Part shown: positions 18,801 through 26,921 of the stretch, one piece after another
Layout of the letters: each line of letters begins with the position of its first letter
How positions within the stretch are numbered: position 1 is the first letter of the stretch
Assembly: GCF_900129215.1 (NCBI RefSeq)
Contig: NZ_FQUQ01000002.1
Coordinates: 62,001-126,000 of the forward strand
DNA: 64,000 nt
Source of the DNA: Pedobacter caeni
Lineage (GTDB): Bacteria > Bacteroidota > Bacteroidia > Sphingobacteriales > Sphingobacteriaceae
Reading direction: 5' to 3'
Program-made: the position numbers and the translations under genes
The notes under the pieces: model-generated
Databases searched by the model: none
Told to the model about the DNA's origin: nothing
Seen by the model: the letters and a program-made list of their open reading frames with translations, nothing else

Positions 18801-19053
18801 GGTGGAAGACGGTTCATTTATCCGTGGCAGAAACCTGTTACTGGGATACACCTTCCCTGCAAGTGTCGTACAAAAACTGAAATTGAGCAGGCTGAGGGTG
18901 TACTCAAGCGTACAGAACTTCTTCCTGGCTACTAAATTCTCCGGAAATGATCCCGAGGTAACCACCTATTCCAATGCTTTTGCACAGGGACAAACCTTTT
19001 TCGATTATCCGAAGCCAACAACTTATATGGTGGGCTTAAATATTGGTTTATAG
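15859..19053 (+). CDS. SusC/RagA family TonB-linked outer-membrane transporter
   Basis: The 1064-residue protein is a TonB-dependent outer-membrane channel of the SusC class, partner of the downstream SusD. After a signal peptide (about 1-24) comes a carboxypeptidase-regulatory-like domain ('ISGTVLDENSQPVPGVGIKA', about 48-122). Then come the box 'DDVVVVGYGTRKKSDVTGAV' and a plug domain to about 260 ('RIRGFSSIKTTNNPLYVIDG', 'LKDASSVAIYGARGANGVIL'), followed by a 22-strand-type barrel. No N-terminal STN signalling domain is seen, so control by an ECF sigma/anti-sigma pair is unlikely, consistent with the operator-like sites upstream. The substrate cannot be read from sequence and no glycoside hydrolase lies beside it. 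Confidence 0.93.
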   Translation: MKIKHLVLAGLPMLCLTGIEAFAANSERMSSDAHSHASFFFQGVSQKITISGTVLDENSQPVPGVGIKALKSNKSTVTDAAGRFSIEVESATEQLSFSYIGYTTQIRAAGSGGTPLSIKLVPAEGVNLDDVVVVGYGTRKKSDVTGAVGSVKEEQLKERPAASLNQALAGRISGVQVNSNSGRPGGQTNIRIRGFSSIKTTNNPLYVIDGVILPVGSQTQNSNAIDFLNPGDIASVEVLKDASSVAIYGARGANGVILVTTKKGSSTGSRISYDADFSVPTIGPKRVEMLNAKEFLEVENLAYENAKIYDPEGFAKGTYVDPRIKRKTLPLLFDSDGNPLYDTDWFKEATQNKLSQNHQLGFTGGNSESNYGLFLNYRDDNGLLKNSYLKRYSGRFTMDSQMKKWLKVGGSLNYTNQTENLVDIGTGGLNSVRMITESFPFLPVRYPNGSWADNQNYPGAEGGSNPVHILTDRKYILQTQNTLGNAYANINLAEGLEFRSVIGANIVTRGRSEYNGRSLYGISFDQKGTTTLDNNRETYWSFENYLTYNKRFAKDHAVTGLLGLSWQKTNIFGFAVGGENFSTDYLQYNNLGSATKPIPGSSRAERFAFNSYFGRLNYSFKDKYLFTATGRMDGSSKFGENNKYAFFPSAAVAWKVSEEDFIKGSSTISNLKLRASYGVTGNSEIPSYSSLNVLGTGFAAIINNIRLGGVGINRLANPDLKWEKTGQSDIGLELGLFNNRISIEADVYYRKTTDMLLDAPVPLSSGYSFITRNIGSMENKGLEIGINTVNITTENFTWNTSFNISMNRNKVLSLATPADIFGVGNPGFTNETGIIRVGEAVGSFWGLTRLGTWSESERAEAAKYNYRGKTILPGDIKYLDVNGDYQINDADRMIIGNGSPKAWGSFSNTFKYKNVDLTIELQYSAGNDVLNMTKHSAEDRVGLANSYSSVLNAWTPQNQNTPIAAIRDTRAGYVTNVDTRWVEDGSFIRGRNLLLGYTFPASVVQKLKLSRLRVYSSVQNFFLATKFSGNDPEVTTYSNAFAQGQTFFDYPKPTTYMVGLNIGL

Positions 19054-19085
19054 TTTAACAGTTGTCTATAACAATTAAATATATC

Positions 19086-20621
19086 ATGAAATTAAATATA
19101 AAATATACAGGTAAAATCCTGCTCATTGCGCTGGTCGCACTTGGAACAGGATGTAAAAAATTCTTAGCAGAGCAAGATCCTTCAAATTTATCTCCTGATA
19201 CTTATTATACCATTCCTGAACACGGGGAAGCTGGTGTTGCAGCTGCTTATGCACAAACACGTTTTATTGGAAATGGTGCCGGTATTTTTGTAGCGAACTT
19301 CTCTATGCTGGAAATGGTTACCGGAACAGCAAGGACAGAGACAGGTCAGAATTCAGACTTGAATAACCTGCTTGGTTTATCTTTTAATGGGGAAAATTTG
19401 CTCGTTAGAAACTGGTGGGCCGGTTTGTATAATGTGATCGCCCAGACCAATCAGGTAACCGATAAAGTTCCGGGAATCAGTCCTATGGATGAAACCAGAA
19501 AAGCTCAGATTATCGGAGAAGCTAAGTTTCTAAGGGCATGGGCCTATTTTTATCTTGTAAGGCTATACGGAGATGTACCATTGGTGACGGTTCCTCAAAC
19601 CATTAATTCCCCTGATTTTTATCCTACAAGAACAAGTACTGAACTCATTTACAAACAAATTGTAGATGATTTGACTGCTGCCGAAGCCGCCGGATTGCCT
19701 TGGAAAGTTACAAGTGGAACGGCGAGCAAAGGTGCTGTGAAATCTTTACTGGCTAAAGTATACCTGACAATGGCAGGGCAGCCATTAAATAAAGGCGCGG
19801 CGTATTATAAGCTTGCTGCAGATAAATCGCTTGAAGTAATCAATAACGGAAGTTTCAAGCTCTTCGATTCTTACGGAGATTTACATAATATAAAGAAGGA
19901 AAATGATGTTGAGCATATTTTTGAAATTCAGTACCTGGCAACTGTTGCTGCAAACCCAATGCAACAATTGCTATTGCCAAATTTTAAAGATGTTTCTGCT
20001 TACAGTGATGAGGTTGGAAGCACCGTTCCGACTACCGAGTTCTATGAGTCTTTTGAACCTGGAGATTTAAGGACCAAAGATAGAGAAGGCTTCTTCTATA
20101 CTTCTTATTACACAGGTGGAAATGGTGCATTGAAGCAATTAAATGCACCCTATATTTATAAGCATTTTGATTCCCTTGCCCATGGAACATTTGAGGTAAA
20201 AGGAACTACACAGAGTGATTTAAACTGGCCTCAAATCCGTTATGCAGAAGTGCTGCTCATTTACGCCGAGGCACAGAACCGTGCCGATGGTGCACCAAAT
20301 GCTGAGGCCTATGCTGCGGTGAATAAGATCCGTAAACGAGCCTTGTTAACAGAACTCTCCGGTCTTGGACAGACTGCATTTGAGGAGGCCGTATGGCGTG
20401 AGCGCTGGCATGAGCTATGCTATGAGGGAATCACCTGGTTTGATATGGTCCGCTTAAGAAAAGTGTACAATGTGAAGACTCAGGGCTTCGACAATTTTGT
20501 AGGACATAAATTCCCTGCCAGTCAGGCAACCGTACTGGCGGAAAAACACCTGTTGTTCCCGCTGCCAACGGTAGAGGTTAAAAACAATCCAAACCTAAGA
20601 CCTCAGAATCCTGGGTATTAG
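19086..20621 (+). CDS. SusD/RagB family surface lipoprotein
   Basis: Start ATG 19086 is chosen because it gives a lipoprotein signal, 'MKLNIKYTGKILLIALVALG' followed by TGC with Cys23 as lipid anchor; the frame's earlier TTG start adds eight residues. The 511-residue protein has the SusD layout: 'EAKFLRAWAYFYLVRLYGDVPLV' (TPR region), and near the C-terminus 'RYAEVLLIYAEAQNRADG', 'IRKRALL', 'WRERWHELCYEGITWFDMVR' and 'LFPLPTVEVKNNPNLRPQNPGY'. It caps the SusC channel at the cell surface and binds the nutrient. The gap to susC is 32 nt, so the two are co-transcribed. Confidence 0.93.
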   Translation: MKLNIKYTGKILLIALVALGTGCKKFLAEQDPSNLSPDTYYTIPEHGEAGVAAAYAQTRFIGNGAGIFVANFSMLEMVTGTARTETGQNSDLNNLLGLSFNGENLLVRNWWAGLYNVIAQTNQVTDKVPGISPMDETRKAQIIGEAKFLRAWAYFYLVRLYGDVPLVTVPQTINSPDFYPTRTSTELIYKQIVDDLTAAEAAGLPWKVTSGTASKGAVKSLLAKVYLTMAGQPLNKGAAYYKLAADKSLEVINNGSFKLFDSYGDLHNIKKENDVEHIFEIQYLATVAANPMQQLLLPNFKDVSAYSDEVGSTVPTTEFYESFEPGDLRTKDREGFFYTSYYTGGNGALKQLNAPYIYKHFDSLAHGTFEVKGTTQSDLNWPQIRYAEVLLIYAEAQNRADGAPNAEAYAAVNKIRKRALLTELSGLGQTAFEEAVWRERWHELCYEGITWFDMVRLRKVYNVKTQGFDNFVGHKFPASQATVLAEKHLLFPLPTVEVKNNPNLRPQNPGY

Positions 20622-20640
20622 GTATAATCTCAATCTTAAA

Positions 20641-20677
20641 AATCCAGCCGGAATATATTCCGGCTGGATTTTTTTTA
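20641..20677. terminator. Strong terminator after the first SusC/SusD pair
   Basis: A perfect 15-bp inverted repeat (20641-20655 and 20656-20670) is followed by a T-run on the plus strand. It lies directly against the stop codon of the convergent regulator gene and may serve both. Confidence 0.88.
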
Positions 20678-21322
20678 TTAACTCATGATCAGTTTGTTCT
20701 TTATGGCGAAATCATACAGGGCAACTGTAGAATCCCCGATCTCCAATTTCCGCATGATGTTCTTTCTATGGGTATGGATGGTGAATTCAGAAAGGTATAA
20801 CCGCTCCGCAATCTCCCGGGTCCTCATATTCTGACAAACCAGCCGGATGATCTCCACTTCACGTTTTGTAAGCTTATGCTTTTTCAGGAAATCATCAAAA
20901 TAAGAAAACGAAGCCGCATCAGTTTTATCTTCTTCCAAAACAGGAAAATAAGGCTTGCCTTCTAATACTTTCAAAATAATACCGGAAAGCTGTTCCAGCT
21001 TATCTGATTTGATCACATATCCGCTCGCTCCCTTTAGCCGGCAGTCTTTCACCAGTTCGGGCGAATTGTAATTGGTCATGATGATGATCTTTGCCTTTAG
21101 GCTTTTGCTCTTCAATTCATCCAGTGTTTTCAATCCGTCCAGACCAGGCATATTCAGGTCAAGCAGGATCAGATCAGCATGTTGAAGCGATTCGGATCGC
21201 AAAAGGGCCAGTCCATTGGTTACACTGTCAATGATATTAAAACGTTCATCTTTGCTGAGATAGGCTTGTATGCCTTCCAGGATTGCTGGATGGTCATCTG
21301 CAAGTACAATTGAGATCTTCAT
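20678..21322 (-). CDS. NarL/FixJ-type response regulator
   Basis: The 214-residue protein has an N-terminal receiver domain ('VLADDHPAILEGIQAYL', phospho-acceptor Asp55 in 'LILLDLNMPGLDG', conserved Lys in 'GYVIKSDK') and a C-terminal LuxR-type helix-turn-helix ('KHKLTKREVEIIRLVCQNMRTREIAERLYLS' region, about 148-205). It activates or represses transcription after phosphorylation by a histidine kinase that is not in the neighbourhood, so it is an orphan. It converges on the SusC/SusD pair and precedes no gene on its own strand. Confidence 0.93.
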   Translation of the reverse strand: MKISIVLADDHPAILEGIQAYLSKDERFNIIDSVTNGLALLRSESLQHADLILLDLNMPGLDGLKTLDELKSKSLKAKIIIMTNYNSPELVKDCRLKGASGYVIKSDKLEQLSGIILKVLEGKPYFPVLEEDKTDAASFSYFDDFLKKHKLTKREVEIIRLVCQNMRTREIAERLYLSEFTIHTHRKNIMRKLEIGDSTVALYDFAIKNKLIMS

Positions 21323-21369
21323 AGGGAATGAATAAGCGTTAGTTACTCCCTAAATTACTTAATTGATCC

Positions 21370-22797
21370 TTATTGTGGTAATAAACTGTTCTTCTTTTTT
21401 ACGTCTTCCAGCATCTGGTCCAGAACAGCACGGTCAAGTACGGCTCCTTTTACTACAACCGCATGGATTTTTTGTGTAGCACTGATGTTTTTTAAAGGAT
21501 TTTCATTCAGTAATAACAAGTCTGCTTTCTTTCCGGCGGTCAGGCTTCCATAGGCTTTCTTATTCAGGAAAGCAGGAGAATTTACCACTGAGGCTTGTAA
21601 TGCCTGAAGAGGAGTAAGGCCATATTTAACCAGTAGTTCCAGTTCTTTATGTAAACCAATCCCTGGGTAAGCATAGGAATTCAGGTAACCTGCATCTGTT
21701 CCTGCCATTATTTTTACGCCCGCTTTTTGCAGAAGCGGCAAGGTCTTTACTGTTTTCTCAAAAAGCTGATGCCTGAATTCAATCGCTTCCGCATCGTCCT
21801 GTTCTACTCTTTTTACCCGCCCTTCATAGGTTTTCTGTAAGCCTTTTCCAATATATTGAAGATAAGCATCGTTCTTGTGGTTATCTTTTTCGAAATAGGC
21901 CAGGATATAATTCAGGGATAGGGTAGGTGTTACGTACATGCCATGTTTAGCCATGTTCCTGTAAGTGGACAAGGCTGCGTTTTCTTCAAAAGTATCCATC
22001 ACCTTTTGGTTGAATGCCCTGCCTTTTAAGGTTCCTGCGGCTACAGCTGCTGAAATCTCTTTTTCTACTTTAGAACCCGCTTTAAGTGCATATCCAAGAT
22101 GCTCTACCGAGCTTAAACCTGCCGCCGCAATCTGTTCCATGGTCAGGGAATTGGGAATGTGTGCAGACACCTGATATCCGCGTTTACGGGCCATTCTGAT
22201 GCTCTCTAAAAAGAGATCCGGGCTAAGTGTATTGTCTGTAATCTTCACAAAATCCACTTTCATTTTTTGTAAGGAATCCAAGGCAAGTTTGATCTCCTGT
22301 GTATTGCCAACCTCTATGTCTCCCTTCCAGACCGATTTATAACCTTCCAGTTTCGGACCGGAAGTCAGGATGGTAGGACCCTGGAGTTTTCCTGCTGCAA
22401 TTTCTTCCCTCCATTGCAGCACACTCGGACTGATATCAGCTGCGGCATCGCGGACGGTGGTAATTCCATAAGCAAGGTATAAAGGAAGTAAGTTCTTGTT
22501 TTCTTCGATGAGTTCCTCACCTCCACCAAAATGCATGTGCATGTCCCACAGACCCGGAATTACATATTTGCCCTGAGCATCCAGTGTTTTTGTAGCGTTG
22601 TACTTGCTGCGCTGGCTTTCAGGAAATACGTCAATGATCATCCCGTCCTTAATGGCGATCACTTGTTTTGAACTGGTCTTTCCTGTTTTTATGTCAATAA
22701 TTGTGGCCGACTTGATCAAAAGATCTGCTGCTTTATTTTGAGCAAAGCTGAGCTGACCGAAAATGATACCAAGCAATAAAAATGTGATTCTTTTCAT
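21370..22797 (-). CDS. Secreted metal-dependent amidohydrolase
   Basis: The 475-residue protein has a signal peptide ('MKRITFLLLGIIFGQLSFAQ') and the amidohydrolase/imidazolonepropionase-like fold. Metal ligands are visible: the HxH of 'GLWDMHMHFGGGEE' near residue 84, His in 'VSAHIPNSL' near 207, His in 'SSVEHLGYAL' near 230, and the Asp of 'IMAGTDAGYLNSYAYPG' near 364. The N-terminal small beta domain ('IKSATIIDIKTGK') and the closing 'GKKADLLLLNENPL' are typical. Homologues hydrolyse peptides or other amides in the periplasm; the substrate here is unknown. It lies 27 nt after the ankyrin lipoprotein gene, so the two form an operon. Confidence 0.88.
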   Translation of the reverse strand: MKRITFLLLGIIFGQLSFAQNKAADLLIKSATIIDIKTGKTSSKQVIAIKDGMIIDVFPESQRSKYNATKTLDAQGKYVIPGLWDMHMHFGGGEELIEENKNLLPLYLAYGITTVRDAAADISPSVLQWREEIAAGKLQGPTILTSGPKLEGYKSVWKGDIEVGNTQEIKLALDSLQKMKVDFVKITDNTLSPDLFLESIRMARKRGYQVSAHIPNSLTMEQIAAAGLSSVEHLGYALKAGSKVEKEISAAVAAGTLKGRAFNQKVMDTFEENAALSTYRNMAKHGMYVTPTLSLNYILAYFEKDNHKNDAYLQYIGKGLQKTYEGRVKRVEQDDAEAIEFRHQLFEKTVKTLPLLQKAGVKIMAGTDAGYLNSYAYPGIGLHKELELLVKYGLTPLQALQASVVNSPAFLNKKAYGSLTAGKKADLLLLNENPLKNISATQKIHAVVVKGAVLDRAVLDQMLEDVKKKNSLLPQ

Positions 22798-22824
22798 TTA
22801 TCAGGTGTTGTTATTTTTTATAGA

Positions 22825-23511
22825 TTATTTTTTTGAACCTGCATTTTCTAAAATGCTGACGATCTCTTTGAAGTTTTTCTGACGTGCATGGGTTAAAGAA
22901 GTAACACCATCTTTATCCGCGATATTGATGTCACATCCGGCATCTACCAGCATCTTTACAATTTGCACCTGTTTGCTGTTGCCATCTGCTAAAATAACAG
23001 CTTCCAGTAAGGCAGTCCAGCCTAATCTGTTCACATGATCTATCGGAAAGGTCTTATCTTTCAATAATTCTGCAACAACGGCCACATGGCCTTTTTCACA
23101 TGCAGGAATAAGTGCTGTGCCATTATAACGGTTAAATACCTTATAGTCTGCGCCCGCTTTTAGGCAAAGTTTAACAATGTCCAGGTATCCTGAAGCTCCG
23201 GCATAAAGAAATGGGCTGTTTAACATTTTATCCTGAGCATTTACACTGGCTCCGGCATCAATCAGGAGTTTAGCCATTTCCAGATGATTTAAGTAGGTTG
23301 CGGCCATCAGTGGCGTTTCCCCTTTTTCATTGCGTACTTCCAGGTCTTTATGACCGGAAATCCAAACCTTAAGCTTGCCGGGATTTTGCTCCGCCAGGAT
23401 AGCGAAGACTCCTTGATTTGTCGGTTCCATAGTTTTTTCTTGTGAACATGCGGTAAATGTACATAAGCCGGAGATCAGCAATGTCATTAAATAAGTCATG
23501 CGGTAATTCAT
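22825..23511 (-). CDS. Ankyrin-repeat lipoprotein
   Basis: This 228-residue protein starts with a lipoprotein signal ending in 'FTAC' (Cys22) and contains about five ankyrin repeats from residue 40 on, for example 'KGETPLMAATYLNHLEMAKLLIDAGASV' and 'LGWTALLEAVILA'. Ankyrin repeats mediate protein contacts, here in the periplasm or at the outer membrane. A TACTTTTG box (minus strand, 23516-23523) lies so close to ATG 23511 that, if it is the real -7 element, translation would start at Met5 (23499). It is the first gene of an operon with the amidohydrolase. Confidence 0.85.
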   Translation of the reverse strand: MNYRMTYLMTLLISGLCTFTACSQEKTMEPTNQGVFAILAEQNPGKLKVWISGHKDLEVRNEKGETPLMAATYLNHLEMAKLLIDAGASVNAQDKMLNSPFLYAGASGYLDIVKLCLKAGADYKVFNRYNGTALIPACEKGHVAVVAELLKDKTFPIDHVNRLGWTALLEAVILADGNSKQVQIVKMLVDAGCDINIADKDGVTSLTHARQKNFKEIVSILENAGSKK

Positions 23512-23570
23512 GATACAAAAGTATATTTCCTTAAAACATAAGGGTAGGACTGTTTAGCACATCAAGGGTA

Positions 23571-24413
23571 CTAATTATTCATTTTTCGGAATTCCTGCGG
23601 ACTGGCACTGGTATATTTCCTGAAAAAGCGAGAAAAATAGGAGGTGTCATTGAAACCCAGTGTATAGGCAATCTCTTTAATGTCGAGCTTGGTGAGGGTC
23701 AGCATTCTTTTTGCTTCGAGTAAAATTCTTTCCCTGATGTAATCGCCAGCTGTAATCCCGGATTTCTTTCTGCAAACCTGATTCAGATAATTGGCTGTGA
23801 CGCTCATCTCATTCGCATAAAAAGAAACTTCACTATGTGTGGCATAATGTGTTTCTAAAAGGGCCAGAAAACTATGGATAATGCGGTGGTCCGGAGTAAA
23901 TTCCTGAACTTCAAAGTTTTCACTATACCACCTTTTAATCAATAACAAGACCACCTGTAAACGGGATTGAAGGATTTCTATGTATAGTTCTGGCATGGTA
24001 TTTACCTCCTGTTCCATTTTTGCAAGTTCCTGAACCAATTCCAGGTACTGCTCATCGTTCAGAGGAAGAAAAGGAGAAGCGGCTAAATTAAAATATGGAA
24101 AACGCTGACTTCCGGGTAATAAAAATTTAAGTGAAAACATCAGTTGGTATCCTGAAGTATCTTTTGAAAGCTCCCATTGATGGGCCTGTCCGGGAGCAAG
24201 GAAAAAGATCATTTTATCCTTTACTTCATGTGCTTTAAAATCTATAGTATGTATACCATTTCCCTTTTCAATCAGTAAGATCATATAAAAATCATGCTTA
24301 TGGGCATGAGGGATGGATGGCATATTGATCGGCTGATGGTGAAGTATCTTAAAGTCTTCCTTTGTGTAAGGAAGATTGAAGATTTGTTCAATGCCGACAG
24401 TAGGTAAAAGCAT
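23571..24413 (-). CDS. AraC family transcriptional regulator
   Basis: The 280-residue protein has an N-terminal cupin-like sensing domain ('MPSIPHAHKHDFYMILLIEKG', 'FFLAPGQAHQWEL') and a C-terminal double helix-turn-helix of AraC type, about residues 178-278 ('YLNQVCRKKSGITAGDYIRERILLEAKRML', 'AYTLGFNDTSYFSRFFRKYTSASPQEFRK'). It binds DNA and probably a small ligand. It lies 59 nt upstream of the ankyrin/amidohydrolase operon on the same strand and may control it, but could also be transcribed with it. The metabolite sensed is unknown. Confidence 0.92.
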   Translation of the reverse strand: MLLPTVGIEQIFNLPYTKEDFKILHHQPINMPSIPHAHKHDFYMILLIEKGNGIHTIDFKAHEVKDKMIFFLAPGQAHQWELSKDTSGYQLMFSLKFLLPGSQRFPYFNLAASPFLPLNDEQYLELVQELAKMEQEVNTMPELYIEILQSRLQVVLLLIKRWYSENFEVQEFTPDHRIIHSFLALLETHYATHSEVSFYANEMSVTANYLNQVCRKKSGITAGDYIRERILLEAKRMLTLTKLDIKEIAYTLGFNDTSYFSRFFRKYTSASPQEFRKMNN

Positions 24414-25004
24414 TCTTAAGGGATAGTAAATTGTTTTATCTATTTTAAATATAAGAAATAATTGTACTAGCTAAAGCCTTGTGATGAAAAGTATTTCGCC
24501 TGTCTTTTAAGCAGTTCTTTCTTACTTTCTGGAAATGAGGCTTTTGGGTTCTTTTTCCAATACTCAAAACCTTGTTCCAACACCCCAATTTAGTCAGGGG
24601 TTCGAGAAGAGTCTGTTCCAGACTGCTAATAATTAATGCTCTTGGTTTCATTAGGGTAAAACTTTAAATCCTTCAGGCAGACTGATCATGCCTTGAAGAT
24701 AGGAAAAACTTTAAACGGTGGCTGCTAAATAAGATTTAACTGGTATTATCGTCTGTACTAACGCCGTACACCGGCTTCAGTTGCTCCTTATTTGCTGCTT
24801 TCTTGCGAGGAGGTTGGTAGGGCCCTGTAGGGCTTAGAGCCCTGCCAAGCCCTATTGTTGTAGGATGAAAATTAATTCTAAATTAGAAGTAAATGAAGCC
24901 AGTATACGGCTAGTGTATTGACTTTAATAAAATTTATTACTTATATTAGTACTGTTGAGTATAAGCTTGTTAACTATTATGATTAAACAATTAACCCATT
25001 AAAT
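24414..25004. other. 591-nt intergenic region with a hairpin, no convincing gene
   Basis: No convincing gene was found. A 68-codon minus-strand frame at 24445-24651 ('MKPRALIISSLEQTLLEPLT...') looks like a decayed or spurious ORF. An 8-bp inverted repeat (24828-24835 TAGGGCTT and 24847-24854) sits in a GC-rich island with several copies of AGGGCYYT-like words, unlike the AT-rich surroundings. The right half (24880-25004) is AT-rich and should hold the promoter of the next gene. Confidence 0.5.
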
Positions 25005-25829
25005 ATGGCAAAAGCAGCAAATGGACCACTAGGGTCCTTAAACGGAAAAATAAACAACCTGGTTTTTTACATGCTAAAGGGACAGCATATCTGCCGTACC
25101 ATTGGTGATCCGGGCAAACCAAGCATCAATCAGCTGGCCAACCGCCAGGAGATGTCAGTAACGATGCGTATGGTGTCGTCCATCAGAGAATTTATCAGTG
25201 TCAGTTTTGACCTGGAAGCTCAGGGAACGGTTAAAAACGCGCATAACCTGGCTACTTCTTATATTAAAAAGAAGGCTTTAAAGGGGCAGTACCCTAATCT
25301 TTCTGTGGATTACAGTAAGGTGGAGCTGAGTCATGGTACTTTAGCAGGTGCTACGGACCTGAAACTCGAAAAAAGAGAAAAAGGAGTGCAGATCAGTTGG
25401 AATACGAAGGGACGTTATGATGATATTGTCATGATTTTGCTTTATCATCCTTTAAAGAGAACAGCTACTTCGCGCATTAATGCCAGCAGGAGAGATGCAG
25501 GAACCTGCTTTATTGAATTGGATCACGATGGGTTTCTGGATGAGCCGATAGAAGCTTATATCTGCTTCAGAGCTGCAGATGGTAAGGAAATTTCAGACAG
25601 TGTCTATTTAGGAAACCTGAACGGAGCAGCAAAAACTGAGGAAGAGATCAGTCAGAAAAAGAAATACGAGGAAGTAAAACAGCGTTTCTCTATTGTTGAA
25701 GCGGATTATTTAGGGCAAATGCAGGGCAATAGGGGGAACCCCGTCGATAGCAAAGCTTTCCGAACCCTGGAAAAAGAATATCAGGTATTGAAGAATAAAC
25801 TGGAACATTTACCAGGGAAGCCAGGATAA
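25005..25829 (+). CDS. DUF6266 family protein
   Basis: The 274-residue protein opens with 'MAKAANGPLGSLNGKINNLV' and continues with 'GDPGKPSINQLANRQEMSV', the signature of DUF6266, a family I know mainly from Sphingobacteriaceae and relatives. The N-terminal half resembles a short beta-rich domain; the middle ('ISWNTKGRYDDIVMILLYHPLKR') looks like a fibronectin-type strand pattern. The last 60 residues are charged and probably coiled-coil. No signal peptide is visible. Function unknown. It stands alone, flanked by a long AT-rich leader on the left and 120 nt on the right. Confidence 0.8.
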   Translation: MAKAANGPLGSLNGKINNLVFYMLKGQHICRTIGDPGKPSINQLANRQEMSVTMRMVSSIREFISVSFDLEAQGTVKNAHNLATSYIKKKALKGQYPNLSVDYSKVELSHGTLAGATDLKLEKREKGVQISWNTKGRYDDIVMILLYHPLKRTATSRINASRRDAGTCFIELDHDGFLDEPIEAYICFRAADGKEISDSVYLGNLNGAAKTEEEISQKKKYEEVKQRFSIVEADYLGQMQGNRGNPVDSKAFRTLEKEYQVLKNKLEHLPGKPG

Positions 25830-25949
25830 TTGCCGATGAACATATAACTTCTTCCAAAAGAAATCTATCTTAGTTCAAGATAGGGCGGAATTTGTATGCC
25901 CTTTTTTGTAGGGCTGGGGAAAGCCTGGATATATTAATATTGAAAGTTA

Positions 25950-26513
25950 ATGAGCAAAATATTTTTTACTTCCGACCATCATTTCGGACATACCAACATT
26001 ATCAGGTTCAGCAACCGGCCATTTCAAAATGTGGAAGAGATGAATGAGGTCATGATTGCCAGATGGAATGAAAAAATCGGCCCGACTGATGAGGTTTATC
26101 ATCTTGGTGATTTCGGAATTGCCACACCAGAAGATTTTCAACAGATCGTAAACAGGCTAAATGGCATCATTTACCTCATTGTCGGAAATCACGAAGGTTC
26201 GGCTTTAGGGAACCGGAAAAGATTTAAATGGATAAAAGAATACCATGAAATTAAAATTAAGGATGATGAACGTGAGAACGGGGTTCAAAGAATCGTTCTT
26301 TTTCATTATGCAATGAGGGTATGGAGAGGGGATTCAAGAGGGACATGGCATTTATATGGACACTCGCATGGAAATCTGCCAGACCTGGCCCATCGGCTTT
26401 CATTTGATATTGGGGTAGATGCCCACGACTTTTACCCTTTGTCGTATGATGAAGTTAAAGCAATTATGAAGGCGAAAAGCTGGACCCGGTCTTTTGAGGA
26501 TGAAGAAGCTTGA
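25950..26513 (+). CDS. Calcineurin-like metallophosphoesterase
   Basis: The 187-residue protein carries the complete metallophosphoesterase set: 'FFTSDHHFGHTNI' (Asp8-x-His10), 'HLGDFGI' (GD), 'LIVGNHEGS' (GNHE), 'LFHYAMRVW' (H) and 'LYGHSHGNL' (GHxH). It matches the short phage- or plasmid-like subgroup often annotated as metallophosphoesterase or phosphoesterase, acting on phosphodiesters or phosphorylated RNA ends. The stop overlaps the next gene by 14 nt, suggesting coupling. Substrate unknown. Confidence 0.9.
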   Translation: MSKIFFTSDHHFGHTNIIRFSNRPFQNVEEMNEVMIARWNEKIGPTDEVYHLGDFGIATPEDFQQIVNRLNGIIYLIVGNHEGSALGNRKRFKWIKEYHEIKIKDDERENGVQRIVLFHYAMRVWRGDSRGTWHLYGHSHGNLPDLAHRLSFDIGVDAHDFYPLSYDEVKAIMKAKSWTRSFEDEEA

Positions 26514-26886
26514 CATCAAGGTCTTATATGAACAGCCAATTGAAATCAGGATAGAATTCCCGCTTTCGATACTGTATGGATATAATGGGCCTTCAGATTT
26601 GGATATAACCTGGGATGATCATATCATGTACCTGATTAATGAGGCTTTGGATAAGGCCGGAGCATATAGGAAACATTCAACACTGGAAGAATACCCTGTT
26701 GCAGGGAAAAATGATGAAATTCTAAGTTATCAGCTAACATTGATCGTTCAGCCGCCAGGATTGAATTTATATGGTATTGTGGAAGATTTAACGCAGGAGG
26801 ACTTTCAGAAAGGCTTGTGTATTAAGCTGAAGTCTGAGTATCGTGGCTTTGAAGTCATATATGCAGATCCTTTTGCATTGATATAG
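26500..26886 (+). CDS. Uncharacterised protein coupled to metallophosphoesterase
   Basis: The start is ATG 26500, inside the end of the metallophosphoesterase gene (14-nt overlap); the TTG at 26494 is an alternative. The 128-residue product ('MKKLDIKVLYEQPIEIRIEF...') is acidic, soluble and alternates strands and helices, with no motif I recognise. The overlap implies it is made together with the phosphoesterase and may act with it. A third partner is not visible, since the next gene is on the other strand. Confidence 0.7.
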   Translation: MKKLDIKVLYEQPIEIRIEFPLSILYGYNGPSDLDITWDDHIMYLINEALDKAGAYRKHSTLEEYPVAGKNDEILSYQLTLIVQPPGLNLYGIVEDLTQEDFQKGLCIKLKSEYRGFEVIYADPFALI

Positions 26887-26921
26887 CATTTCCGTGGTAT
26901 CAGCATAAGTAAATACTTGAC

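Noticed and set aside
24445..24651. 68-codon minus-strand ORF
   Set aside because: Composition is basic with no motif, no ribosome binding site or promoter; treated as spurious or decayed.
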